This document shows, piece after piece, positions 27,645 to 40,200 of a stretch of DNA of 64,000 nucleotides (position 1 is its first letter; every line of letters starts with the position of its first letter). The stretch lies in NCBI GenBank assembly GCA_022316685.1, contig JAKJHU010000039.1, positions 4,998,532 through 5,062,531 of the forward strand. Direction: 5' to 3'. The position numbers were made by a program, and so were the translations under genes. The DNA comes from Progne subis subis. Taxonomy: Eukaryota > Chordata > Aves > Passeriformes > Hirundinidae. Below the pieces are notes generated by a model. It was not told the DNA's origin. It was given only the letters and a program-made list of their open reading frames with translations, and made no database searches.

Positions 27645-28639
27645 TTAAAGTTATTTGCAGACCAATATTGCAGGTATTGGAAAGTGTCAAGAGAAGGTAA
27701 TATTGCTTGCTTACCAAACTTAATCATACTTATTAAATCTCTGACTCAGCTTGTAAGCTAGCAATGCTTCCTGTGCGAAGCATATTTTCAAAAGCATCAG
27801 AGTTTTGGGGTTTTTTGCAATCAAAATTCTTAAGAAGACTATATGTTTTTGGTTTCCAAACTTAGAGAAGCAAAGAGTTATGATACCAGATGTGACTCTT
27901 TACAAAGCTAGACACATTCATCAACTGCTCACAGTGTGTTGGCTTCTAATTCTGCTTCCTTGTCTATCTCTTGCTTATAGGCCCAAAGAGCATGCTGTTT
28001 CGCAAACATAAATTCTCATGAATTTAAAGTCCTGAGTATAGTCCAGCATTCTCTACCTCCTTTGGCAGCCTCCAAGGATAAGGAACAATACAGGCAATAT
28101 GTGGCCAATTTAATTGGAAGTGAATTTATGATACTGCATTTCAGTGCCCAGGGTATGGTGAATTTCCCGGTAAAATATTGCATGGAGGTATGCGGCCTGG
28201 GTCTGAGATCATAAGAACAGTCAACACCCTTGCATATCTTCTTATTGTACATGCAAGTTGGGCTACTATAAAGATACAAACCAGAGCTTCAAAATAACTG
28301 CTTTTCTTTCTCTTGATTTATAAATTACTGTAGGTAAAAAGTAATGCAGAAATTTAACATTTCTCCTTCAAAACAATTAGAGAACATTTTTTGTTATTAA
28401 TTTTTTCTGTATTTTTGGAGAAGTTAAATCTCTTTTCTGATTGAGATAGGCAATTGCAAGTATTACAAGAAAGAAATTAATTAGCATTTTAGCTCTTTTT
28501 TTTTTTTTTAATTTTTACATTTTGGGACATTTTCATTAAAAACAGCCTTTAAATTGAAAATATTGAATATTTACAAGTAGAAAAGTCCCTCAATCTAGTA
28601 GCTGTTTAAATCGCTTTCGGGGGTTCTAAATGTGCATTT

Positions 28640-28850
28640 CTGGTGTTGTAGATCTGATGAGTGTTGTTGCCCGATGGCATCAACAAGCAGGCAACAGCTC
28701 CAGTGTTCATTCTGGCTGCTCACATTTCCTTCTAAGCATTGACAGCTGCTTCACAGTTTGAGATTCCCAGCTGAGGCCTCTAAGATTAATGACTCAGGGG
28801 AAGACCTGAGCCTATATAAGAGTATTTCTTGCAGAAAATAGGGGTGTTGA
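28640..28850 (+). promoter_or_regulatory. Candidate regulatory block with AP-1-like and TATA-like sites
   Basis: This block is less AT-rich than its surroundings. It contains a CAGCTG E-box (28743-28748), another CAGCTG nearby (28768-28773), a consensus AP-1 heptamer TGACTCA (28790-28796) and TATATAA (28813-28819) 16 bases after it. A TATA-driven start would fall near 28840-28850. No open frame or known transcript begins downstream, so this is a motif-based guess; an enhancer is as likely as a promoter. Confidence 0.25.
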
Positions 28851-31800
28851 GACAGAATATTTTACAAAAACTGTGCATATCAATGGAATTTGTCTGATTT
28901 GGAATCAACTTGTGTTCCATTTCCAGTGATGCTTCCAGCTTGTAAAACACATAAGTTATCATTATGCCTCACATCAGGTGAATGGAAGAAAAAGATGATC
29001 CTTCCTGGAAAATGGTCATTCCTGGACCTGCTTGCAGTTTTGAATCAGAAGTGGGAAGTATAAAGTTGAAGCGATAAAAACATTAGGTGCACACCAAAGA
29101 ATTTTTTTTTATATGAAATCTCACTTCATAAATCAGTAGAATTGAAATATGCCCCATAGCGTTGATTTATTGCTTTCTTTCTCTGCAGTTTGAAACAGCA
29201 ACATTTTTGCTTGCATTTAAGGACTGTCACACAAGCAACAAACATTGGAAATCAGTTATTCTGCTCCTCCTGATAACACATACATGTGTCATTTTTAGAA
29301 TCCTTTGCAGAGAGAAATAGTTTTCCTACAGGATATCCTACAGGTTAAAAGCAGTCACTGATAAGATAATGGCAGTAGTTTTATGCAGCTCTAATCCCTT
29401 GGGAAAAAAAAGTATTTTTGAGATATTTTCTCAGTAAGAATATCTTCTGGAACAAAGCATCATTTTTGTTATCTCTTACACCCGCCTGAAGGAAACCTAA
29501 TATATACTCTAAGTACAACTTCACAAGTGAAAGTGTACATAAATCCAGAAGAGTCATGATATGTTTAATTACAGCAAAAGACACAATTGTATGAATGTGT
29601 CATAACAACCTGTTATAATCTCCATATAGTTTTGTTTAGAGATTGTATAGTGCGCAGGTGTATGTAATCAATTGGTAATGCAAGACAAAATACTGTTCAG
29701 CTGTGGTTGTTCACAGAAATAATGCTCCACTTTTTTTGTGTGAGAGTCTAAATAAAATTACAGATAACAAAAAATTGTGTGCATTTGTTAGGTTCTGTCT
29801 TACCCATAAATTCCTAGTAAAATATAAAGCATTTAGCATTAAACTTGCAGATAATTTGAAGATTTGGTTTTGCCCGTGTAAAATTTCTGGTTTCAGAAAA
29901 CACAGATAGGCAAAATTTGACAGAATAGTTTTTAATCACTGAAATTCATTAATTTAGTTGGCAGATACAGTACTATTGTGTGTGTTTGGCGTCTCAGAGG
30001 ATATTAGTAGAGCTGTTGTTGAGTATCCTTACCTTTTAAGTATACTGCTGGGTCTTGCTGCCTGTAATCAATCCACTAATTTCTGATCTATGAGTGAAAA
30101 CATAACCTTCAAATAAGATTAAGAAAGGAGTTATCAGTTGAGTTATCAGTTTGGAGTTACCAGAGGACCATATAAATAGGATATATAAATAGGCAATTCT
30201 TGCTTTCTCACAAATGTTTATAATGGCCTTTTCTTTTGAGTCACTAGAAGGGGGAAGAAATAGAAAGGACAAAAAGAGCAAGCTGGAAAAGAAGTGAAAA
30301 GGAAACCAAAAGTCATTGGCATAAAGAATAAATGTGTGATAACTCGCTATATATACTCGCTTTGTTTTATCGTGTTGGTTAGATGGATGTGTGCACACAT
30401 TGTTGTCTTCTACTGTTATTTGAAGGACTGGCTCACATATGTGTCTGGTCTTTGATAAACTTACAGAGAGCAGCCATCTGAAACATAGGTAAACATGTGG
30501 TAAAGTGCCAGCATCTCTCATATAGCTGCTTTTTTTTCTCAGTTTAGTCTGTTGGGGATGGAAGCATTCATCAAGCAGGTCCTTCAGTCTTTTTAGGATC
30601 TATTTCTTTCCTGGAATAATATGTGATACCTTCTGTATTTGGTATTTTATCCAGTGTGGTGGTGAAAGGGGAGAATTTTGCTAATTTGCACTAGAAGGCT
30701 CCCAGAACATGTCAGAAAGTGCTCAGTGTTTGACTTTGCTGTAGGGATGTAAGTCTTGGAATCTTAATGACCATGCCTTGAAACAGGCTCGTATCTGCAT
30801 TTCAGACTGCAGTCTGAGATGACCAGAGCTTCCTACCCCTGTTCAAGCAGAAGAATAACTGAATGACTGACTCTCTTGATAGTCAATTCAAGCAATCCTG
30901 GTGGCTGCAATTTCAAAATAAAAGATGAAGTTTTGTTTACTTGTTTAACCAAGTATTTATTTACACTGTCATTGCAATAACTTAAGGGTTCCATCAGAGG
31001 TGCACAGTAAGAAGTGCTGCAGCGGGAAGAGTTCTTAGCTCTTAAAATCTTCAGTAAATTTCTATGGGTTCTTTCTGGAAGTGTCTCTGTACAAGCTGCA
31101 TTTCCATCCAAGCCCTAACATTTATCTACTCCAAAAGCTGAAATCAACCAGTTCATTAATCTTAGAAAGTCTTCACTCCTTCTAGTTTAGTCAGGAGTAA
31201 ATTATTATAGTGTACAGATCACAAGTCAGCAGTCTGCTAATAACAAAGATAACATTGTTACCCCTTCCCTAAAATTATAGTGAACAGGTGGTAGGTCAAA
31301 AAATATTAATGTCCGCCCTGGTCCTTCACAGTTCCAGGAAAGAAACAGGTCTATTCATACATACATTGGCAAACATATTATGAGAAGAGACCAAGAAGTC
31401 TGAAGAACCTGCTGTTCTAACAAAACCCACTTCCCTTTACAGGCTTCTGTCTGCAAAAAAATTACACAGCAAAATTTCAAGGGCAGCTTGAAATGCCAAG
31501 TTATATGCCTGTACATAGAATATCTGTGTCATTCTATTTGAGTTAATTTTCTTAGTAAGCTTCTGAAATGTGAGGTCATAAGGTCAAGAGAAATGAACAA
31601 TTTCCTTGGTGTCTCTACTGAAATAAAGAATTCACTTTTTTATGTAGTTTGTTTCTTCAGACTTTTTAAAATTATGCTTGTCGTCCACTCTCTTGATTTT
31701 TGTGGAACTTTGTCATCGTGTATAATTTCTTCACTAAAATCACATGCTGTACAAATCATTTAGTTCTTTGTAAATGTTCTGCCATGAACATTTTTTAAAA

Positions 31801-32890
31801 TTCAGGCAAAATGACTGTCCAATTTCTCAACTATCTAGAATGTCTTTTGATATTATATATATTTTTAAGCTAGTCTCATTGCTGGTAATATATTTTGCAT
31901 TCATCTCTAACAATGCTATAGGACTGGTAAATCTGCTTCTTTTAAGACTCCTAGGATACACATAAGACATTCAGTGCATCTTGTGACTTCTTTCCATTTA
32001 TCTCCTATAGCATTTGGATGGTACCATAGCATCTTGGTGACTGTGATTATACTGTACTTGTCGAGAGATTAGTCAGAATACATAGAAGATTTAGTATAAA
32101 TTGCTGAAGATTTCACCATTTTGAAATAAAAGCAGTTTTGGAAATGTGGAAAGCACATAATTTCTCTACCCATAATGAGAAATACACTGCTGTGTTTTTA
32201 TTGTGCTAGGTGGGATATAAGCCTGTGAAAGGGGAGAGGAAGGAGTAAGTCATTCTTGTGCCTCGCCATGCAGGTTCTTTAGCACATTCTTTGTGGTGTT
32301 TGGCTTTACTATGCACACGGAATGCCTTGCCTGACATAGGTCCAATGGATGAGAAATCTGGCTTCCTCCTGCTGAGTAACGAAAGGAAAAGACAACCAGT
32401 GAGTGGTTATACATATGTATACATATGGAGGTTATGCCACACAACGGGGTGCCTGTCTCTGACCTAGTCTTAGATGTGCTTGAGTTGCTCCAGCGCTTTC
32501 TCTCCTCCTCTCTTGGCTTTCCTGTGCTTCACTACTGGTGGTCTTCTGTATTCCATGCAGATGTTTTCCCCATGTTATTTCATGGTTATTTTTCAAGTGG
32601 TTTCTTAGAAGGGATGCAGAGTCCACACATGGGAACATCTGCTCTAACAATTTTTCAAAGCAAACAGCAGATGGCATTGCTGCTTCCTTTTGATCTTGCA
32701 AGAAAAATCCTTTGCCAATTGTGTTGCTTTAAGTTTCAGGCTGCATGGTAATGGCCTACATGAGCATTTGCTTCTAGCTTTTCTCTCAACAGTAGCACTA
32801 CTTTTAGATGTTTACTCTGCAACTTTCTATTTTAGCTTTTTTTCTTTTTGTGACCCTAACTCCTACTAGGTGTCATGTTTGTTGGTTTTT

Positions 32891-33108
32891 CTCTCCTCTC
32901 CTCTCCTCTCCTCTCCTCTCCTCTCCTCTCCTCTCCTCTCCTCTCCTCTCCTCTCCTCTCCTCTCCTCTCCTCTCCTCTCCTCTCCTCTCCTCTCCTCTC
33001 CTCTCCTCTCCTCTCCTCTCCTCTCCTCTCCTCTCCTCTCCTCTCCTCTCCTCTCCTCTCCTCTCCTCTCCTCTCCTCTCCTCTCCTCTCCTCTCCTCTC
33101 CTCTCCTC
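32891..33108. repeat. (CTCTC)n pentanucleotide microsatellite, 218 bp
   Basis: CTCTC repeats without any interruption from 32891 to 33108, about 43.6 copies. The tract is pure pyrimidine on the plus strand and pure purine (GAGAG) on the minus strand. Because no stop codon arises in any frame, it gives spurious Leu-Ser-Ser-Pro open frames on the plus strand (for example 32808-33131) and an Arg-Gly-Glu-Glu frame on the minus strand (32856-33110). An uninterrupted array of this length should be highly length-variable between individuals, and the assembled copy number may be inexact. Mirror symmetry makes intramolecular triplex formation plausible. Confidence 0.98.
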
Positions 33109-34246
33109 ATTTTACAATTAGTGCCATATGATTGTTATCAATTCTCTTTATTCATATGCAAATAGTGGGGAAATAAAGGATTTGTCATATTCTTCAGCTT
33201 TGATTTCTCTTTGGTTCAACCTCTGCATATAGTGAGTTGGGAACTCTATACATATTCTGTGCTCTCTTTTTTGTAAGAAAGCTTTATTTCTAAGGCAATT
33301 TCTTATTTTTTAAACAGAGTTCTTCCTTTTTATTTGAATTTTGACATTCTGAAAATTCAATTCACTTAAGTATGTATGAAATTTGAAATGTTTAAGGAAA
33401 TTTTTAGACACTTTTTTTGTCATTTTTTTAGTTGAGGTTTTATCTGAACCCCCTTTCCAACACATACTTCCATGTTTGATCATCCTGATATATTTATATG
33501 GCTTTTTTAGGTACTTTGTGGTCAAATCTTACTGTACAGAATGACCAGGTTGCTCTTTTTAATAGGTAACAATAAGAGGAATTAACTTTACATGCAGGAG
33601 GTAAAAATATGAGAAAAAAAATAAGCTCAGTGAAGGGGAGCTGCAGTAAATTTTGTATGATAGGGCTAAGATTGTAACCAGAAGGACATAGTAACAGATA
33701 CAGGAGGAGTCTCTGGGGACAATGCAGGAGTTTACTGTCAACCTGATGTGGAATTTAGGAATGTCACTTCCCTTTAAAAGCCTGGAAGATTAAGGTGGGG
33801 CCTTTGCACATTCTCTCAGTTCAGAGTTGTAAGGCTGTTAATGGAAAGTAGAGTATGCATAATTTTATCTTGTTTCTAAATTATGCTGAATTGTATTTGG
33901 TCATTTTAGGTGGAGGCCAGTGTGACTCTTATAGCAAAAACTGTGGGGCATTTGCACAGGCTCCTATTTTTAGCTCTCCTAAATTCACTGTTTCATTGTA
34001 TCTGATCCTTCAACCTCCACTTATTTATGCTATACTGTCGTAATTTTTATTTCTGTTTAAATATTAATTTTCTAAAGCAGTGCATAAAAATAAATATCTT
34101 ATAAAAATTTAATGTCCATGTTTTAAAATCTTTTTTAATATATGGTTTTATAAAATATCATAGGTCAGTAATGTTCATTTCTGTTCCATATATTTAACGA
34201 ATTGTTGATTGCTGTGCATGCTTTAGAACATTGAGGCCAATTCATT

Positions 34247-34270
34247 GGGGGGATGGGGGTGAGGGAGGGG
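34247..34270 (+). other. G-quadruplex motif
   Basis: The plus strand has four G-runs of 6, 5, 3 and 4 bases separated by AT, TGA and A. This fits the standard G3+N1-7 rule with very short loops, in otherwise AT-rich sequence. No promoter or gene start is visible next to it. Confidence 0.85.
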
Positions 34271-37251
34271 TTATTTGTTTTCAGATATTAATTTTAAACC
34301 TTCTGTAAAAGAAAGAATATATTTATGTAAGTGATATAAAATGCACAATTTGCCTTGAATGTTTTGTCTTCATCAGTGGAACTTGATGTTCTGTATTAAA
34401 CATCACATATAGTTTCAAATTATAATTGAAAACAAGAAATAAGAAAAGAAGAACATTTTCTGCACACAGTTGTAAATGGCTTTGGTACCTTTCTACTTTC
34501 CAGAAACCAGTTACTTCATTATTTAACACTAGGTTGATTTCCCTAATTGAAAAAAAATTTACAGACAGGCATGAAATAGATACCTTTTTGCCTTACTTAA
34601 CTGAATAATAAAAAAAAAATTAAAAATAAGCCTGGGTATCAAAAAAAAGGTGCCATTTTGTCCACATTCTAAAGCGGTTGGGAAATCAGCAGGTATCAAA
34701 AAAGGAAACTTGCGTTATCCATGTAAATATTGCTCCAGAAGAACTCTTCAGAAATATGCTAATTTAGCTACATGTATTCTTATTCTATGCCATCAAAAAT
34801 AGGTTAATGCTAGCAAAATTAAGTGGCTCCATCATTTAAAAAACTAATATCAAATCTGTTTACAGCCTTCACTACACAGTTTTTATATCTCAGGACTTTT
34901 CATTTTTATTGGGCAAAAACTTCTTGTAACTTGTGGAATATTTGGCTACTACCCGGCAATACTGAAATGGACTTTGCAGAGAGCCTTTCTATGGCTTTTT
35001 TCCTATTGGTACTGTTGGAAAAAATCTGTAGTTACTGTATCCACTTAATGGCATGGCTAATGTGAGGGGAGACATTGTCAGTGCACTTAAGTTGGAGTTC
35101 TGTTTGCTTATTTTTAAATATTGATCTAGTATTTGCCGCTGAAGAAATTATTTTACTCACAGCTTTGCGTTCCTCCCTTGTTTGCGCCATCATGCCTGGA
35201 ACAAGAAGGAGCATTTGTGTGAATTCACTCCAGACTTGCATCAGAGGAGTCAATTAAAATTACTCTGGCCAGAAAACCAGAAGGACTAAAGTAGTGCATG
35301 GAACTAAAGAGATCACACTGGCTCAATGATTTATAATAACATAGTTTATTGTTTTGCTTTTAGAGCTGCTGTGACAAAATGGTGTTAGCCAAGCATTGTA
35401 GGCTCTTACGCTGTTCTTTGATCCTCACCAACAGGGAATGAATTTATTTCTGCCAGCTAAAAGCAAGATCTGCTTCTCAGACCAGTCTTAAAAATGCAGT
35501 TTGCAGTTTGATTAGAAGCAATTCCCATTGCACTAGGGTTCCCATAGTGCACTATATTTGAGTAATGCTGGAGGGCTTGGATTTGTTCTGTCCCTAGAAT
35601 CTCCATATGTCAGATTCACCTCATTTCACTCTGAATGCTAGACTTATTTTAAAAGATAAAGAAAAAAAAAATAGCAGAGAGGATTTCAACAAAAGATGAG
35701 TGGTAATATTTTCAACTTTAAAATTGGAATGCAGGTTACAAACCAGAAAATAATATACAATGTGTTTTTACTTGCCAGTGTCTGTCTAGTTTCTGCTTAT
35801 GATTTCTCTGGAGTGTCTTAACTGAAGCAGCCAGAGATTTGATTGAGTGGTATTCTTAGTATTTTCATTTAAAACTGAACTTGCTTTTTTTATTCAAATT
35901 GCACTCGTCAACAACGGCATGAGCTACTCAATAACACTTTGGCCCTTGAATGGAATTTCAAAATTGACTTCCAAAGGTAATCATTCTTTTCCAAATTAGG
36001 ATTGTTTCATTCTGGTAAACCATCTAATCTGAGTTCATACATTCTCTCTTTTTCCGGATGGAGATTGTTCTTCAATTATTTTCCTTGAGAATTCTCTTTA
36101 TGATTCTTTGATGAGAAAGGAAACATAAGGATCCATAGTTCAAATCGTGACTGTGACTTTGTCATTTTTGGTCAAGTTTGTGTTTACTCTACACTGGTGG
36201 CAATTTAATCTAATTTTATATTCATTATCTAGCCACCCAGGCAAATTTCCAAGAAAGGCACATATTCTTCTGCTACCCCACCAACTTGTGATTTTAGGAC
36301 AAATGAACTTGGAATGAATATTCATTCTACCATTATGTGATCCCTACCGTGTTTTATTCATGTGAGGAACCAAGAGGACATTTACATTCCATTTAATATG
36401 TGCAAGTGTAAAAGACAAGTGGTAATCTTGCCATAGTATTTCATGTTTCTATTTTTGGTGTTTAACACTACCTAACCTTGAACATTAACAGTGTAGCTGT
36501 AGCTCCAACACTAACATAATCATGCCAAGCATTTATATCAGGCTAGATTACTCACCACTGTTGAAGCTAAATGAAACTTTTATTCTCTAACTATTCCAAA
36601 GCTAATGAGAATTCCGAGGTTCAAGAAAATGGGAAAAGTGACTAATATCCTGATTTGCAAAAATCTGTAGAAAAGAAGTGAACTTTCTTAAAAATCTTTA
36701 ATCTCTCATTTTGTTGTGGTTTATTTATTCTAGAAAAATGGACTGTGGCACTGTGAAAGGTATATTTTTAAATATAAGAGTATTATGGCATGTGTGGAAC
36801 ACATAGCAGATGGATATTGGCGGGGGAAGACAGGAAGGGGATGTATGAGCAGCACTGGGAAAAACAAGAGGAGGAGGGCTCCAAAGAAAACAGATAAGAA
36901 GAGGCAAGAAGGAAGATGACACCTGATGTCAACAAGGACAGGAGCAGACAATGATAGGATTTGTTTGAAGGAGAGTGATATAATGTCTTCAGTTTCAGAA
37001 ACTCTGGTGAGAAGGAATGGTTTAAGGGAGAAGTGAGGCAGAACAAGTAATTTGCTGGCACTGAGTTCACAGGCATTGGAACAAAAAATGCAGGAGTGCA
37101 TTTGATTAACAGGTCTTCAGTAAATAACTAATATAAGGCTTAATTAATTGATGTGTTAAGGTGTTCTATCCTGCCATTCTCTATGATTGCATGTTAATAC
37201 TTATTTTCACCAGTTTGGTGAAAACAGCAGATTTAATCTGTTACATGTTTA

Positions 37252-37292
37252 AGGTTTAATGAATAAAATGTACAGGTTTAATGAATAAAATG
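37252..37292. repeat. Perfect 19-bp direct repeat
   Basis: AGGTTTAATGAATAAAATG occurs at 37252-37270 and again at 37274-37292, separated by TAC (period 22). It looks like a recent local duplication or replication-slippage product. Each copy contains AATAAA by chance; no poly(A) follows. Confidence 0.95.
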
Positions 37293-40200
37293 GTATCATG
37301 ACAGAGTGTTAATTACTGTGCCAGAAATCTAACATTTTATTTGTCTTACATTCTGTAATAGTGCACCTGCATGTTGTGTGATGCCATCCTCTAAAATAGC
37401 CCTCTTCAGAGGGAGAAAAGTTTCTCTACTAATAAATGTAACGGCATCACATCAGGTCTCTCTGCTGGTGTTGTATGGAAAAGACAACATCCCTGAAAGC
37501 TTTACATTCTCACATTGTTGGAGCTTCTGAGTTTTGTCAGGTGCTGGTGACTTGGACCTAACACTGAGTTGTAACTCAGGAGACAAAACAGTTGGAAAAC
37601 TTGGAGAAAGGCTCTAAGGGTCAGTGAAATTTACTGTGGGCAGCTGCTGCTTCAAAGCAACTTGCTATGCAGAAGCCTATTAAGTAGTAGTAGGTTACTT
37701 TCCTGCCGTTTCCCCAGCATGATGAATCACGTTCTGAAAAGTGAAAGGACTTCCTGTGCCACAGAGGTTTTCCCTGTGACTTCTTACCCCGACCCAGTTG
37801 CTTTCCAGACACTGACTGTACTTCCATCTAAATGTTGTTAGGGATCTCTGTAAATGAAGTGTGTTCTGCACATGATGCTAGGAGCTTATTCTCATCTGTA
37901 AAAGGTACTTTCATGCCATTATTTACAGATGGTCCTATTTATTTTCTAAACCATCCTTTACAACTCAAAACAACAATACATTTTTACTAGGAAATACATT
38001 CAAGCTGCAGAGTTCAGTATGGGAAATATTTTTTTCAAAAGTTTTGTCATGATTCAACTTTGAAACTTTGTAGTGTAATGAGGCCACAGTTTTGAATTTC
38101 ATAGTATGCATATGTAAGAGTCTGTGTTTGCATACATCTTAGTATGTAATTCTGCCCTATTAAATCAGGGTGCACTTGAATGTAGGGTAAGGTCAGTTCC
38201 TTGCTTTGTAATAACAATGGATTTTAGTAAGATAAGCATGTGAAACTAGCAAAAATCAATATGAAATCAGCTAAGATAATACATCTTATGAGCCAAACTA
38301 CTTGATGACCCTAATTAAGATGATTATCTTCCCTTCCATACTTAAGTGGGAAGTATAAATATTGATGCATCAGTGAAAACATTGTAATTGAGTAGGTTTG
38401 GGGATCTTTAATTTTCACTGTATCACAGGAAACAGAACATATAGCTAAAAGACAAAAATGCTCTCAATGGGATTTTTATCATTAAATCCAAATAAGTTTG
38501 AAGGCAATGAAAAATGTCCTTTTACATTCTAAATGGTTCAAGATACAAACAGTGGCCAAGTCTTCAGCAGAAGCTTTTGCTGGAATCATTTAGGAATGTG
38601 AAGAAAGAAGGCTTGTGTATTCCTGCTGTGTGTCTCTCTTGTTGCCTTTTCTTCACTCCCCTTCATAACTTTTTCAATCTTTTGCCAATCATAACCAGAT
38701 CTAGCAGAGGGTTGGAAGCCTAAGAACTGTTTGGCTTCAATAAATTATGTGAGAAAAGGATGAGATAGGAATGCGTCCACTGGCTCAGAGCAAATGTCCA
38801 GTGAGCTCCCTCTGACAACAACCATGAGTAAATGGTTAGGAATGTTTCTTCTAGTATCTTTTCCATGCTTCTGGTAAGCGCAAAATGGACTTCCTGCACC
38901 ACATCTCTGTCAATCAATTTACTCTTATTTACTTGCTCACTAGTGATGTTTGAGGTAATAGCCTTGTGAGATATAACTTCCCTCTCTGAAATCCACATTG
39001 ACTCTTTCTTTTATAGAATTAGTGGCATATGGACAAATATGATAAGCTTTACTATTCATTTCTAGTGTTGTGCCAGGTACGGAATTGGATATTTTGTGGG
39101 GTTTTTTCCCCCAGTTCTGCATATCCACCCTCTAGTCTAGTCTAGTGTATAGTATCTTGTTTGCTCTCTCTCAGTATCATTCCTTCAGCTTCTCCGGGCA
39201 TTTTTCCAATACGAAATTGGCAGGAAGAAAAATTGCCTTTTTGTATCCCCCTTTCCTCCTTGTGTTTGTATGTCTCTTTGGATAGCCACACTGATGAGAG
39301 CAGGAAGTGCTAAATCTGAAATCCCAGGATCAAAACCATCCTTTTGTGTTCAGCACTACTTTGTTGTTTTCTTCATAAGCTTTTCTTGGGTTTCTTGTTG
39401 TTTTCTTTAATTGGTGGGAAAACGCACACAATCAGACATCTCTGCCCACATTTGTTTTTGTGTGCTGATCTCTAGGGTGAGGATTGGTTTTATTTCACCT
39501 GTCTCATTACTTAAAAGAACTTAATAACTCCATTTACATTTACTGTGACTGCTATAAGAATCCCCTGCATTAGCATCTATCCCAATCCATAAAAGTAGTT
39601 CTGTAAGTAGAACTGAGGTTTAGACCAAAATGTATTTTCTGTTCAGTTATTCTGCTTTGAGATGCTTTTACTGTTTGCTTGTGGTTCTCCACCGTACAAA
39701 ATGGAGAACCTACATGGCAGTGCACCTGTGCATCCTCCAATGCTCTTTCTTGGAATTTAGCCAAGTTGCTTAAACAATTTATATGGAGTGCCTCAACTGA
39801 CCAACCAGTGATTTTGGGGATTTCAGAGGGAGTCAAAACAAGTGTGTACACATAATGTAAATTATAGCTGGAGTTTTAAGAGACTTTTAAGGAGGGTCTT
39901 CATCAAAAATTAAAAATAAGGAAAAAATATTTGTCTTGGATAATTAGCTGAAGACAAGCATAAAGTAAGAGTACATGGTCAGTTTTCACAGTAAATAGAG
40001 GTCATCAGTTAGTCTTCTCATAAAAAGGGAGGAATAATGAGGCAACCATATGTCAGTGATGCTTTTATAGAAAGAAATTAAAACAAGGACCAAATACAGG
40101 CAACTGCAAAAGGAGATTACAAAGTCTATTTCATGGCTTTGTGAAAGAATGTTAGATAAAATCAGTGTAAGTTACTGTCAATTATTAGGCAGAGAATGTG

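Larger units (their letters stand above)
26039..32890. other. Unique noncoding sequence; longest non-repeat open frame
   Basis: No exon or repeat family was recognised apart from the short arrays listed separately. The longest non-repeat open frame in the window lies here (30036-30521, minus, 161 codons). It has a hydrophobic Phe/Leu-rich stretch in the middle and no recognisable domain; it is probably a chance frame. GAGTTATCAGTT occurs twice in tandem at 30128-30151. The stretch 32430-32760 is less AT-rich and open on both strands over about 100 codons, but it shows no family match. Confidence 0.5.

Noticed and set aside
32808..33165. Leu-Ser-Ser-Pro and Arg-Gly-Glu-Glu open frames of 83 to 107 codons
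   Set aside because: They are translations of the CTCTC array, which has no stop codon in any frame.
36725..37101. Three overlapping minus-strand frames up to 123 codons
   Set aside because: Three frames open together over a purine-rich stretch, which is a composition effect; no domain is visible.
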